Positions 53,888 through 64,000 of a stretch of 64,000 nt of DNA are shown in pieces. The first letter of the stretch is position 1. Each line of letters opens with the position of its first letter. The DNA lies in the NCBI GenBank assembly GCA_036785705.1, contig JAWUZG010000029.1, positions 11,051,501 through 11,115,500 of the forward strand, given 5' to 3'. This DNA is from Acanthornis magna (Eukaryota; Chordata; Aves; Passeriformes; Acanthizidae). The notes under the pieces were generated by a model. It saw only the letters and a list, made by a program, of their open reading frames with translations, was not told where the DNA came from and did not search any database. The position numbers were made by a program, and so were the translations under genes.

Positions 53888-56800
53888 TATTCTCTCGTTA
53901 GTTCATCTACCCTGTGTCATGACCAATACCTCTTCCCCTCTTCTGATATATTCCTTTGCTCGTTCTCGTTAGGTATCCCAGCTGAAATTGTTATCATATG
54001 GGTAACATTTGGATTCACATAAGCACATTCATTATGGTGTGATTATTTATGATTTACTATTGCTTAATAACAAGATTCTTTAGCACATGATAAAAATTAC
54101 ATTAAATCACTGGCCCCAGAATAGAGGCTGAAAATCAATGAGAAGGGGCTTTTACTCCTGCCACTTTGGCTTGAGTTTGAAACATTTCATACAGTAGCTC
54201 TGCTAGGAGTAAGCTGGGCTTCCTTACTAATGTAATAAAACGCAGACCATCCTAAGGGGATGAGGGAGTTGCATTCCAAAACTTGCACTGCAAGCGACCA
54301 AAGTTAAATGGAAAACGTTGAAAAGATTCTATTAAAAAACAATTTTCCTCCTATATATCATATACTCTATTTTATGCTTTCCCCGCTGCCTCTTTTTTTT
54401 CCTTACTGGCACAAAACCAAGATCTTTGTTTTGACAGAGCTAATCCGCTCATGCTTTCATATGGGCCTTCAGGCTCCCCACCTGTGGAAAGATCCATGGA
54501 AGCAGAAAAACTACTGAGTGAGTTTCACATGCTCACCTCAAAGGGAAGAAATTGGTGGCCTCACAGAAGCATGGACTGAAAACATTGTGGTTCCCAAGGA
54601 CCCATGGAGAACATGAACACAATCTTCTGCACAATCTGCACAACTTCCAGCAATAGCTTTTCCTTCTTTATTGCCTTCTGGGACTTCTCTCTCTCTCTAT
54701 CAGCTGGACTTCTTCAGGAGATGTGCTGGATGGGCTGCTTTGCTGCAGTTGCGCTGCCTCCCTTTTCCCAAAGTCTGAAAGGCACACTTGGGGCTGACAA
54801 TTTCCACCCGCAAACGTTGCTGGTGAGAAAGGATATAGTAGCTTGCAACCACTGCCAAGTTTGACAGCAAGCTTCATAACAAACTGGTACAGCTCCGAGA
54901 TCTCCCTGCTGCTTCTGTAGGGAGGCCAGGGAAGATTTTATGGGGTGAAAAGTGATGGAGAGAGAATGAATTGCTTTGCAGCTCCATCAGGCAGCATGTT
55001 CCAGGTGGCCAGCATCGAGCACTGATCTGTTCCATAGTCTCTGCCCAGCCAGCAAAGAGAGGCAAAACCATATTTAGACATTTAGTACTTTGTATACAAG
55101 ACTAAGCCCAGAATTTATCTTAGCATCTTTGCCGTTGGACATGACCCACAGATGAACAGGAAAAACAACCATGATTATTCTGTGATAGGGAGAATTTGCT
55201 CATGTGGCTGTAATTTCTCATTAAAGTCTGCTGATTTACATCAGAGCTGCCTTTGTATCTAGCCAAGAAAATGACCATGCCCAAACCAACTCACTGGAAG
55301 GTAAGTTTTAAGAACAAACCTTGGCTCTGTCTGCTCATATCTTCTCATCCCACTTCACCCAGAATTAGGTCATTTTGGCTTTATAACATCTATGTGAATT
55401 TCTGTGGTTCCCAGGCCAGGCTGATATGTCTTGGAGTCACTATGTCTAGTACAGGAAATTTTAATTCATAAGCATTTAAATTCAGAAAGCTTGAATTTAA
55501 TGTTCAATGGTGTCCTGAAAGAGTCTGGATCCTTCAAAACCTTGAAGTACAGAACTGAAAAAAAGGCTGATGACAGTTCTGAGTCTTGGCTCCTGTGTGG
55601 TCAGCAGGAAAATCCCCTTCCATTTCACTGAAGCCAGCTTTTCATCCACTGTGTTTTCATGCTCTGTATGGTGCTTTGAACTTGAGACATTGCAGTCAGG
55701 AAGGTTAAAGAGCTGTGGGAGTATGCAAAGGATACCTTATCCAAAACTCTCTGCAAGTGAAGTAGCAGGCTATGTCAAACTGACCAGAGAGCAGAAACCA
55801 GGTCTCTGCCTCCTGGCTGAATCCCTATCACTGTGCTTACCCTCTCCCTCTGGTCTGTTGAGTCCTGAATGGGACACGGCAGCAGTTCTGCTGTTTCAAG
55901 ACAGCCGTCCTTGGTGGGCCTCACTGTTGGGGTGCCAGTCAGGCTTTATGCCTGCCAATACTCACGTGGTCTTGAGAACATGCAGAGCAAAAGCAGAGGT
56001 GCCTGAGGAAATGTAAAGGCAGGAACTAAATATCCATCATGAAAAGGTTAGCCTTGCTGGAGTCAGGATAACCCTGCCAGGACTGAAGTTTTGCATTCAT
56101 GTGTTTGAATCCTGCCTAAATCATGCTTTATGTGCCTATGTCTTTGTATGGGTCTGGGCCAGGACCACACAGGAAGCCATAAAACCCAGAAAGAAAGTGT
56201 TTTTCTTTTTTAATTTTTCTATTCAGGTAAGCTGGCTGTTGTGTCACTTTATCCAAGTTCTATTTTTAGCAACTGCTTCAATGAAGAGCAAATAGGGAGA
56301 CCTCAGAGATGAATGTAGTGTGAGGATGTGACCCGCTGGAAGGCGGCATTCTCAGTGAGTCTGATTTTGCTGAGATGAGAGTTCGGCTCTTGTTTTCTAA
56401 AGAGAGCAAAATGAGGGAGAAAGCTGTTTTCTAAACAGCGTTTTCCTATCAGTTCTTTCCCTTGCTCCCTTTCTTTCTTATTCCATCTGGAGCCAGCAAC
56501 TTTTTAAATGCTCTGCAGCCACCTAGAGGAAAAAACCCGCTTGATTGAAGTTAATTTTGTATGGATTAAGCCAAGGAGTGGGCTCTGCAGAGTTTAAGAA
56601 TGTGAGTTTCTAAACTAGCCAGCCTGTTTATTATTATATCACAAGACCTCCTTGGAAATATATACAGTGAATCATCATCAAAAGCTGAAGATAACTTCAG
56701 TTTATGTTCATAGTTCAGAAATATTTCCTGCTTCGTGTTCTCATTGTGCTTGTTATTGGATATGACATATTTTTATGACAGATAGTATAGCAGGGGCACA

Positions 56801-57258
56801 ATGCATTTTGTCAGTAGACAGAAGGAGATGATCTGGTTTGAATTTTTATTTTGAAGATTTAAAACCTGTATCATTTTATATGTTTATCTAATGATTATGA
56901 CAATATGCTTTTGGTATATCTACATGGTTTATGTTTCTGTAGGGCCATGACTTCAAAACCTCCCAATAATTTTTGAGGTTCTATCCAGGATGTTTATAAG
57001 CTCATGCAAAACCTCTGGCTTTTCTCAGATGAGGGCTGTCACACAGAATACACTAACGGGCTCTCTGTCTCCCTGAGTGAAAGTTGATGCAGTCATATTA
57101 GAACCATTTAGTCTATGCCATGTTCATTTGCACTGTATGAAACAGAATAACAAAGTTTAACTGTTGATTGAAGGTACTTTAATGTATAAAGTTAGATATT
57201 AAAATGTGTCTGTCTTTTTGAAATTGAATTAAAATTACTACGTTTTTTCCTTTTCTAG

Positions 57259-57499
57259 ATAAGATATGGCAGTTCAGTCTCCATTTGTGCCTAAAGAACT
57301 AGAGAGTGGGGGGAAGTATTCTTTAAAAATCGAGTCTAGACATGGAAAAAAAGATAAAATTTTATGTCAATTACATAATGCAAAAGATCAAAACGATGAT
57401 GGATTTTCCTTGGTAGCTATGCGAGAGGACACTGAAAATTCCATTATGATGGAGTGTCTCTGTCATAAGTCAAATTCACTTTGGCAATGCAAGTGCTAA
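57259..57499 (+). other. Candidate cryptic exon or orphan 77-codon ORF
   Basis: A strong polypyrimidine tract and acceptor (gttttttccttttctag, ending 57258) is followed at once by an ATG (57266) opening 77 codons to a stop at 57499. The frame is rich in charged residues (for example KYSLKIESRHGKKDK) and resembles no family known to me. Spliced from the 30559 donor (phase 2), the exon would give Arg then TAA, truncating BMPER at the start of C8, so it could not be an in-frame coding exon of the main protein. It may be a poison or terminal exon, a first coding exon of another transcript, or chance. Confidence 0.25.
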
Positions 57500-57754
57500 G
57501 CTAAGCATTGCACGCAGTGAATGGAAATGTAGAATACTAAGATGGATATTGAAAAAGTCCACTAACACATTCTCCATTTCTTTTCCTCTCTTAAGAAAGG
57601 CTTGTTATACGCATATGATGTGGTAAGTTGAAGTAACTTGAATACTGCTATGTTATGTCAGAACAGGATCTCTAATAAGGAAATTTACTGGCTTAAGAAA
57701 TCCTAAATATGACATTTAGAAATTTTTCTAGATTGTGGCTTGGGAGAGACGTGA
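57500..57754 (+). other. BMPER: Intronic stretch
   Basis: AT-rich; nothing recognised between the candidate ORF and the CR1 copy. Confidence 0.7.
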
Positions 57755-58312
57755 ATCTGCCCCTCCATTCCACTCTCATGAGACCTTACCTGGAGTGCTG
57801 CCTCCAGTTTTGGGTCCCCAGCATATGAAGAACATCAATTTTTTGGAACAAGTCTAGAGTAGCACCACCAAGATGATCAGAGGAATGGAGCACCTCTCAT
57901 ACGAGGAAAGGCTGAGAGAATTGGGATCACTGAAGTCTGGAAAAAAGAAGGTTTCAGGGTGACCTAGTTGTGGCCTTCCAGTACCTGAAGGGAGCCTACA
58001 AGATGGATGGAAAGGGACTTTTTTACAGGGATATGGAGTGGCAGGACAAGGGGGGATGGATTCAAACTAAAATAGAGTAGGTTTAGCTTAAATAGTGGGA
58101 CAAAAGTCTTTACTGTGAGGATGATGAGGAACTGGAACATATTGCCCAGAGAAGCTGTGGATGCCTGGCAATCCCTGGCAATGATCAAGGCCAGGTTGGA
58201 TGGGGTTTTGAGCAACCTGGCCTAGTGAAAGATGTCCCTGCCCATGGCAGGCAGGTGGAACTAGATGATCTTTAACGTCCCTTCCAACCCAAGATATTCT
58301 ATGATAAATGAT
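57755..58312 (+). mobile_element. CR1 LINE, 3' end
   Basis: Plus-strand CR1. It opens with 'ctcatgagaccttacctgga' and 'tggaacaagtctagagtagc', then 'acgaggaaaggctgagagaa' (end of ORF2), then the 3' UTR, ending with 'cgtcccttccaacccaagat' and 'attctatgat'. That tail matches the octamer-type CR1 3' end. It is 5'-truncated like most CR1 copies, with frameshifts and stops, and is in the same direction as BMPER. Confidence 0.93.
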
Positions 58313-61300
58313 GGAGTACTGGAAACACAAAATAGGTCAATTTGGCCATAGGAAATCAGTGAGGAGCACATAGGCTGTAGACCTCAGGCCCCTGGGCCTG
58401 TGAAACACAGGATTTTTGGTAGAAAATCCTTTGAGAGTTGACTTTCTTTCTGAACATTAAACACATAGTGCATCTGTAGTGGGTTTTTCCAAAGCTTTGC
58501 ATAAATGTGTGATAAGCCTTATCATATGGCTTCAGACATACAGCTACTGTTACCTTTGCCAGTTATATGAGGGATGTTTGCAAGTGGATGACTATTGATA
58601 TTAGTTAACTGAAGAAATACATGTCTTCAGAAAGCAGGTTCTAGCTTTTGAACCTTCAGTGTCAGATTCCAGGTCATATTCCTGAATTTGGATCTCCTAT
58701 CTTTTTGTTGATCAGAATATTTTTTTGCTAATGGCCTCTTTATGAGGGGATTGGAAACTCTTCTCTACTGCAGTGTTATTATGGGCCTTGTATTTTCCAG
58801 CTAGATATACAATCCACAGATCATACAACGTACAGGCAGCCAAATCCTTTTTGCGGTAATCTCTTCAAAGAGGGTGGAACAAATTATATTTATACCACTC
58901 CAGTATGCAAGTAAAATGAGACATTTTTGATGGGCACTTTTCAGTGTGATCTTGGGCAGTTGTTTGAAATGGGTTAAGAATCTTATGCTGTATTTTCTCT
59001 TTATTGCAATAATTCCAGTTACAGGGTTATATGTAATGTGCACAGAAGAGTGTTTTTTAATTGTTTCAACTTCAAGGTATTTGCTATATATGAACTCAAA
59101 CTATGAGAGTTCTCCTGCACACAGATATTTATTTTAAATGCCATGGCTGCACAATGAAGGTGAAACTCTGCATGATGCAGCACAACTGAAACAGAAGAAG
59201 AGGTGAAAAGTGTGTGGGAGTGCAGGGGGTCAGCTGTGGAAGAGCTCTTCCATGGCTGTGGGTGGCATTTCCATATTCCGTTGGGAGTTTTTTGAGCATA
59301 AATCCACTCTTTCTGAAGGTGGCAAGTCAGCTGCTCAGCTGTACTGTAACCTTCAGCTCTAGGAAATATTCTGAGTCATACCAGATGCTTCTTGGAGTCC
59401 AGCATGGGACTACATTGTCTTCCTTAGTCATTGTTCAACTATTTCCCCATGGAGGGATTTTAGCCAACCTTTCCATTCTCCAGACCAAAAAGTACAATTA
59501 AAGCCACAGATGCCTGTAAGAATCCAAGCACAAGATGCAAAAAGCCTACTTGACACATTAGTAGGACAATTATCGTGAAGAAAGAAGTAGGTAAGGTTAG
59601 TGTGCCATTTCATTTTTTACTTGGTTCTTCTTCCTTCCTTCCTTTTAAGTGCATTTACCACTGGCACTACATATTGAGAGAGATTATAAATAGGTGTCAG
59701 GGTAGTGCTGTCTTGGCAACTTTTATTTTATGCAGTTTTAGAAAATGTTCCAGAATGTTTCATTGTTAATTTTACCATATTCTTGTGGGTAATGTTGGTT
59801 AAGGCAATGAAACACAATTCTGGCACAGCATGTTCTTTGTATAATGGTTAAAAATACATGCAGAACACTCTTTTTGGTTTTATCCAAAGACTTCAGGATA
59901 ATATTTTTAGAAGCACATAGTATAGGCTTGTGGTGATATTGTGCAGCACAATATGGTTTTTTCAGAGGTCTACATGCACTTTCATTTATTCGATGTTTGG
60001 AAAACACAATTTTTGCTTATTCTTTGTGGCAGAAATATGGGTTCTGATTTTTTAAAAAAGATGGATATGCAAAGAAATCAAAATTGATTTGCTGTCTGTC
60101 TCTGCTATGTTGGAAATTACCAAGAGTAATTACTGCTTGCATTAAAAGCACTCTTTTCCCATGTTGACTGAACTCCTCTAAATAACTGCTTTGGGAGGGT
60201 TCCTTGGCAAGGCAGGGATGGATGTGGGTATCTTGTGTGATTCTGTTTAATTATATGAGTGCCAAGTCTATATCTGGACCAGAAACAATGACACTCAGAG
60301 TTAAATTCGGACTCTTCAATGTGTGTGTAACATGACTGCTATGCCCAAAAAATCTAAGATCACATGCAACTCTTGCCCTTTGGTGGAACAGTGTATTTTA
60401 TAAATCTCTTTGCTTAGCTCAATGTGGCCATACAGTCCATGGTTGACTCAAAGTTGCACCAAAATCAGGAATCAGGATGAAATTTGAATGCGTGATTCAA
60501 ATGCCTACTACTGCAAACTCCTCCTCTGCATTCTGCCAAAAACAGCAGTCATATTCTCAAGCATTATGGCCAATGCTTTCTTTATATGAATGAGATTTCC
60601 CCATGGGGAGGATGTGCCTGCAGTACGTTTGCTATGTATGGCTCATCAAAGATGAGCTGTGAGTTCCCTTTCTGCTCCCACACTTGTAGGGATTTTTTGG
60701 AGCCTGTTCAGCAGTGTGGGAGTTCTTCAGCATGGGGCAGTCTCCAGTACAAAGTGCACGTGAGCAGCTTGCCAGTTTTTGTGGGCCCTTATTTTGGACT
60801 TGCCAGAAAAAAAAAGGTCGGGGAACTGATGATTTAACTTTGTTATGGATGCCTTTATCGGTTCCCCAATTTAAGGCAATATTACCAGTGTTAAGATGTG
60901 TGGGAAAAGCACAGAGGGAGTACAGACACAGTTACCTGGTCTTGGAAGAAATGATCCTTGAAAATGACTAACTTTGCTGCACGAAACAGTCTGTTCCCCA
61001 GGCAAGTGCTTTGAATGAATACTCAATAGATGTAAGAATTTCTGTGTTTTCAGTAGCCTCCAAAATTACTTTCTTTGAGTTATTTGCTGGTTTTGCATTA
61101 ATATTAGTAAACTCTGGAGAAAGAAAGAATGATCTCAGGCCTTTGATCTCAAACCTCAAAGCCATAAATAGTCTCCAGCTCTACAGACTATACTTCATTG
61201 CTTCATTAAATTTAAATGTGCACATGCAGACAAGAGTTTGCGATAGCAACAGCATGAGACTTTCCATTCTGCTTTGGAAAATGGCTCATCTTCTCATCTT

Positions 61301-62590
61301 CTTACCTTGTGAAATGTCTTTTCTATCTGGGGCCATAAAAAATGGCAACTCATTGAACTTTGTCAAAAAAACAGCCCAAACAAACTTCCTCATAAAAACT
61401 TAACTACTAACAGAGGCTTTAATTTTTCCTGTCAAAAAACTAGGCCAATCTTGTACTAAAACTCTGATTTGGCATACTCAGTAAAAACTTATCCCAAGAA
61501 GTCATGTCTCACAGGATGGTAGGGCTAGAAATTAATCTTCCTCTCTAGACACATGACCCCTCAGGCTTTGAAGTTTGCAAGTGTACAGCTTATCCCAAGT
61601 AGAGGACAATCCCCATCACCACCTGATGCTTCTTCATATACATAAAATGTCTGAAGTGTTGCACTATCTCTAATTGCTTTTGTAAACTCTGTTGCGATCT
61701 GTTGATGGAAAGAGGAAGATGTTATTGTTTCCCATCTGTGTGGAGCAACTTGAAGGTACCAAAGGGTTTAAAAATATATACTTCATCACACTCCTGTTGT
61801 GAAATATGGGGGAAAAAGTAAAAGAAAAAAGCCCCTCCTGAAATGGTTGATTCTGGGTTTGGATTAATGTGTACTGCAGAGGAAAATGAACTGCTGATGT
61901 TCAGCAAGTGAACATCTGCAATTTCAATCCTGTGTGGCACAGACTAAGTCGGTAGGCTTCTTTGCTGTGATCTTTTCTTATTCTTTTTTTAAATACTGCA
62001 TGTAGCACAGGACTCTGTTCTTTGCCCTTTGTGGGACTTGGAGACTTTCCATGGTTTAATATGAAAAAGGGCTGTTACTGAAGGCGGGTACTCATCCAGT
62101 TTGCTTTGAAGATGTGGCAGCAGAGTGTGTGTTTGTCTCCTTCAAGGGTGTGTCCCACAGCTGCCGGATGCCTTCACTTTCATGGATTTCCCCTTGCAAC
62201 AGTTTGTGATTATACGCACCCAATTAACGCCATCTCTGACACACACCCTGCAGGCAGCACAGACAGCATCAAAAAGGATCACAGTGAGGCACTTGGTACC
62301 AGCCGAGGACTCAGAGGTTGGCTGTGCTCCGGAGCTTATTTGGAGCAGGGGTGCCAGATAAAGTGCATGGTCACATCCAAGTGTTTTTCTTTTTCTAAAT
62401 TTATGACCTTAAAATAAATGTAATTTTCTTTGGGACCACAAGATCATTGCATCTCTGTATGATTTCATTGAGGGCAGAACTAAGGCTGCCTGGAGTATCT
62501 TGTTTGTGTTTCCATAGCTAGTAAAATGGCTTAATTTTATAAGTAACTTGTGCTACAGTCTTGTGGGATTATTTCTGTCTGACTGTAATG

Positions 62591-62608
62591 TTCTGATGGT
62601 TCTGATGG
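62591..62608 (+). repeat. Perfect 9-bp tandem duplication
   Basis: ttctgatgg is repeated exactly twice. Confidence 0.85.
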
Positions 62609-63281
62609 TTTTGAAGTTTCTAATATGTTTTTACTTCATTTACGCAAATGCTTTGTTCTTGGTAAAGAGTCACTATACCTTGGAAGACCCAGAGTATCCA
62701 TTGGCGTAATTCCAAAGTTTTACTAAAATGTATTTTTCTGTTGTTTGAACAGTCCAGTCAGATTAGAGTACAGATAAGCTTGTGCATACATGCAGTTAGT
62801 GTCACCAAATCTCTTTATCAGATTCAGAGGAAGAATGATGAGAAGGCAGAATCTGGGGAAGCAGAGAACATTTTTTGAAATGTATCACTGGACAGGATTA
62901 AAAAAAAAAAAGCTCTGGGCATACCAAAGCTTTTTGAAAGGGAAAAGGATTAGTATAGCGCACAAGAATCAGTTTTTCAATTTACCCAGTAAATCATCCT
63001 GTAATAGCCCTTTAACAAAACTGTAGCAATGGTAGATGTGAGAAATGTAATTAAGCGCAAGATGTGAACACCTTTTGATAAAAATACAGACCCAAAGTCA
63101 AAGCTTGGCCATGGGCCATTGGCAGGTCTCCCTCAGAGACAGTCCCCAGAGAATGGACATCTTTTGCTTCCATGTCCTTGCACAGAACTGCCCTTTCATT
63201 AGGAAATAAAAGAAGGTTTTATTTTTATTCACTAGGCTTGACAGCTGAGGAAATTGGTTTCTTTACTTGCATTTTTGATTT

Positions 63282-63340
63282 AACATTAATTAATTAAATT
63301 AACCATACAAATAATTAGAAATTGTAATTCATTAATAAAA
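63282..63340. promoter_or_regulatory. TAAT-rich cluster, candidate homeodomain-binding enhancer
   Basis: About 60 bp contain at least six TAAT/ATTA cores, including a TTAATTAATTAAATTAA run, ATAATTAG and TAATTCATTAAT. These are cores bound by many homeodomain proteins. The surrounding few hundred bases show no repeat. Regulatory function is only a suggestion. Confidence 0.3.
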
Positions 63341-64000
63341 CTGCTGCAATCTGATGACTGCCCCTCAACTAAGCCTAAGGCTTGAATCCAGCATCTGTCA
63401 CCAGGATTAAACACTTAATGAAAATAAAAATTACACAAGCAATTAGGTATGCAATGAATCAGCAGATTGTTTGTGTTTTACAAGGCATGCTACCTTCTTC
63501 AGTGGATGCCTGTGCTGAACACTGTAGCAAATAGTGCTGATCCCAGCTGAAGGTCAGATGTTTCACTCTGGAGCCTGTCTGGATGTCCATGGCCATTTCA
63601 ATGCCAAGGATTAATGGTTAGTGTTGCTCACATGCATATAGGTGCTAAACTCTGCACTCTCAAAGAGCATGGCTGCCCTCCTGCAGACTGGGAACAGTGC
63701 CCTCCCTTCCTTAATCCCTCAGACTATGCCTAGGCTTTGCCAGGGTCTGTGCCAGCCCTGCCATGACCATGCTAACTATTAAAAAGCTTGAGTGACTGAT
63801 GGTGAGCCTGGAGATTTCCTGATCTTGTGTCTTTTTCTGGTGAACCTGAGGTAGCTGTAGGTTCATTGACTCAGTGCAAGAGGTGGCACACCTCTCCGAG
63901 TAATCGTAAAAAAAAAGTATTTATGCTCTAAAAAGCAGAGGAAGTACCTCAGATTTAGGGTCTTATAATTTAAGTCAAGGAAGTTGGTGATCATATAGCC

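Larger units (their letters stand above)
35131..57258 (+). other. BMPER: Large 3' intron, middle part
   Basis: About 22 kb with no recognised exon, RNA gene or clear long transposon. Features seen are a minus-strand frame with a signal-peptide-like start (36931-37233), TAAT-rich stretches (38674-38705, 48520-48545), an 11-bp tandem duplication (51043-51064), G-rich tracts (51812-51833, 53824-53887) and a CTCF-like site (56518-56529). Open frames of 100-154 codons (for example 46683-47147 on minus and 55570-56016 on plus) show no recognisable family. Confidence 0.75.
58313..64000 (+). other. BMPER: Large 3' intron, last visible part
   Basis: No BMPER exon for the rest of C8 or TIL was found before the window ends. 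It includes a small tandem duplication (62591-62608) and a TAAT-rich block (63282-63340). Confidence 0.75.

Noticed and set aside
53798..54022. Short frame with a GGRKEGRKEGR repeat
   Set aside because: Translation of the polypurine microsatellite.
55570..56016. 148-codon open frame on the plus strand
   Set aside because: No family recognised, Ser/Leu/Cys-rich composition typical of chance frames; a weak candidate only.
61500..61640. Possible CR1 3' segment (acaggatggtagggctagaa)
   Set aside because: Only about 20 bp resemble the consensus; not enough to call.

Overview
This is a piece of a vertebrate nuclear genome, almost certainly a bird. It is AT-rich and mostly non-coding, it carries several decayed CR1 LINE copies, and it contains an avian-type LTR element. 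Seven short, well-spliced exons read as BMPER (BMP-binding endothelial regulator, the vertebrate Crossveinless-2). The CR1 and LTR content suggests a bird outside the chicken lineage, but that is inference.

Gene layout (+ strand, inside out): the window opens in an intron. Exons follow at 2785-2884 (end of the third vWC domain), 6169-6278 and 6909-7049 (vWC4, then the start of vWC5), 9307-9411 and 14633-14678 (rest of vWC5), 22856-23185 (first half of the vWD domain, with the GDPH motif) and 30223-30559 (second half of vWD, with CGLCGNYNG, and the start of C8). They total 1169 nt. All junctions are GT-AG and the phases chain without a break (0-1, 1-0, 0-0, 0-0, 0-1, 1-1, 1-2). The 5' exons (signal peptide, vWC1, vWC2, start of vWC3) and the 3' exons (rest of C8, TIL domain, stop codon) were not found and should lie outside the window. 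The last visible intron is therefore longer than 33.4 kb.

Non-coding layout: introns hold CR1 fragments near 905-1150 (-), 16160-16260 (-, weak), 21440-21630 (+), 34240-35130 (-, with a recognisable reverse-transcriptase C-terminus) and 57755-58312 (+, with the typical 3' end). An LTR of about 1.1 kb (23514-24650, probably antisense) lies in the intron that splits vWD. An old palindromic MITE-like element lies near 12110-12214. There is a compound (TTCC)n/(CGCC)n microsatellite, several G-quadruplex-prone tracts, a purine microsatellite and a few small perfect tandem duplications.

How it works together: the exons encode the middle of one secreted, cysteine-rich extracellular BMP modulator. 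No second gene, RNA gene, CRISPR array or operon-like system is supported. The items most worth testing are a cryptic exon with a strong acceptor in the large 3' intron (57259-57499), a small antisense ORF with a signal-peptide-like start (36931-37233), TAAT-rich candidate enhancers near 63282-63340 and 38674-38705, and possible splicing effects of the 46-nt exon and the intronic LTR.
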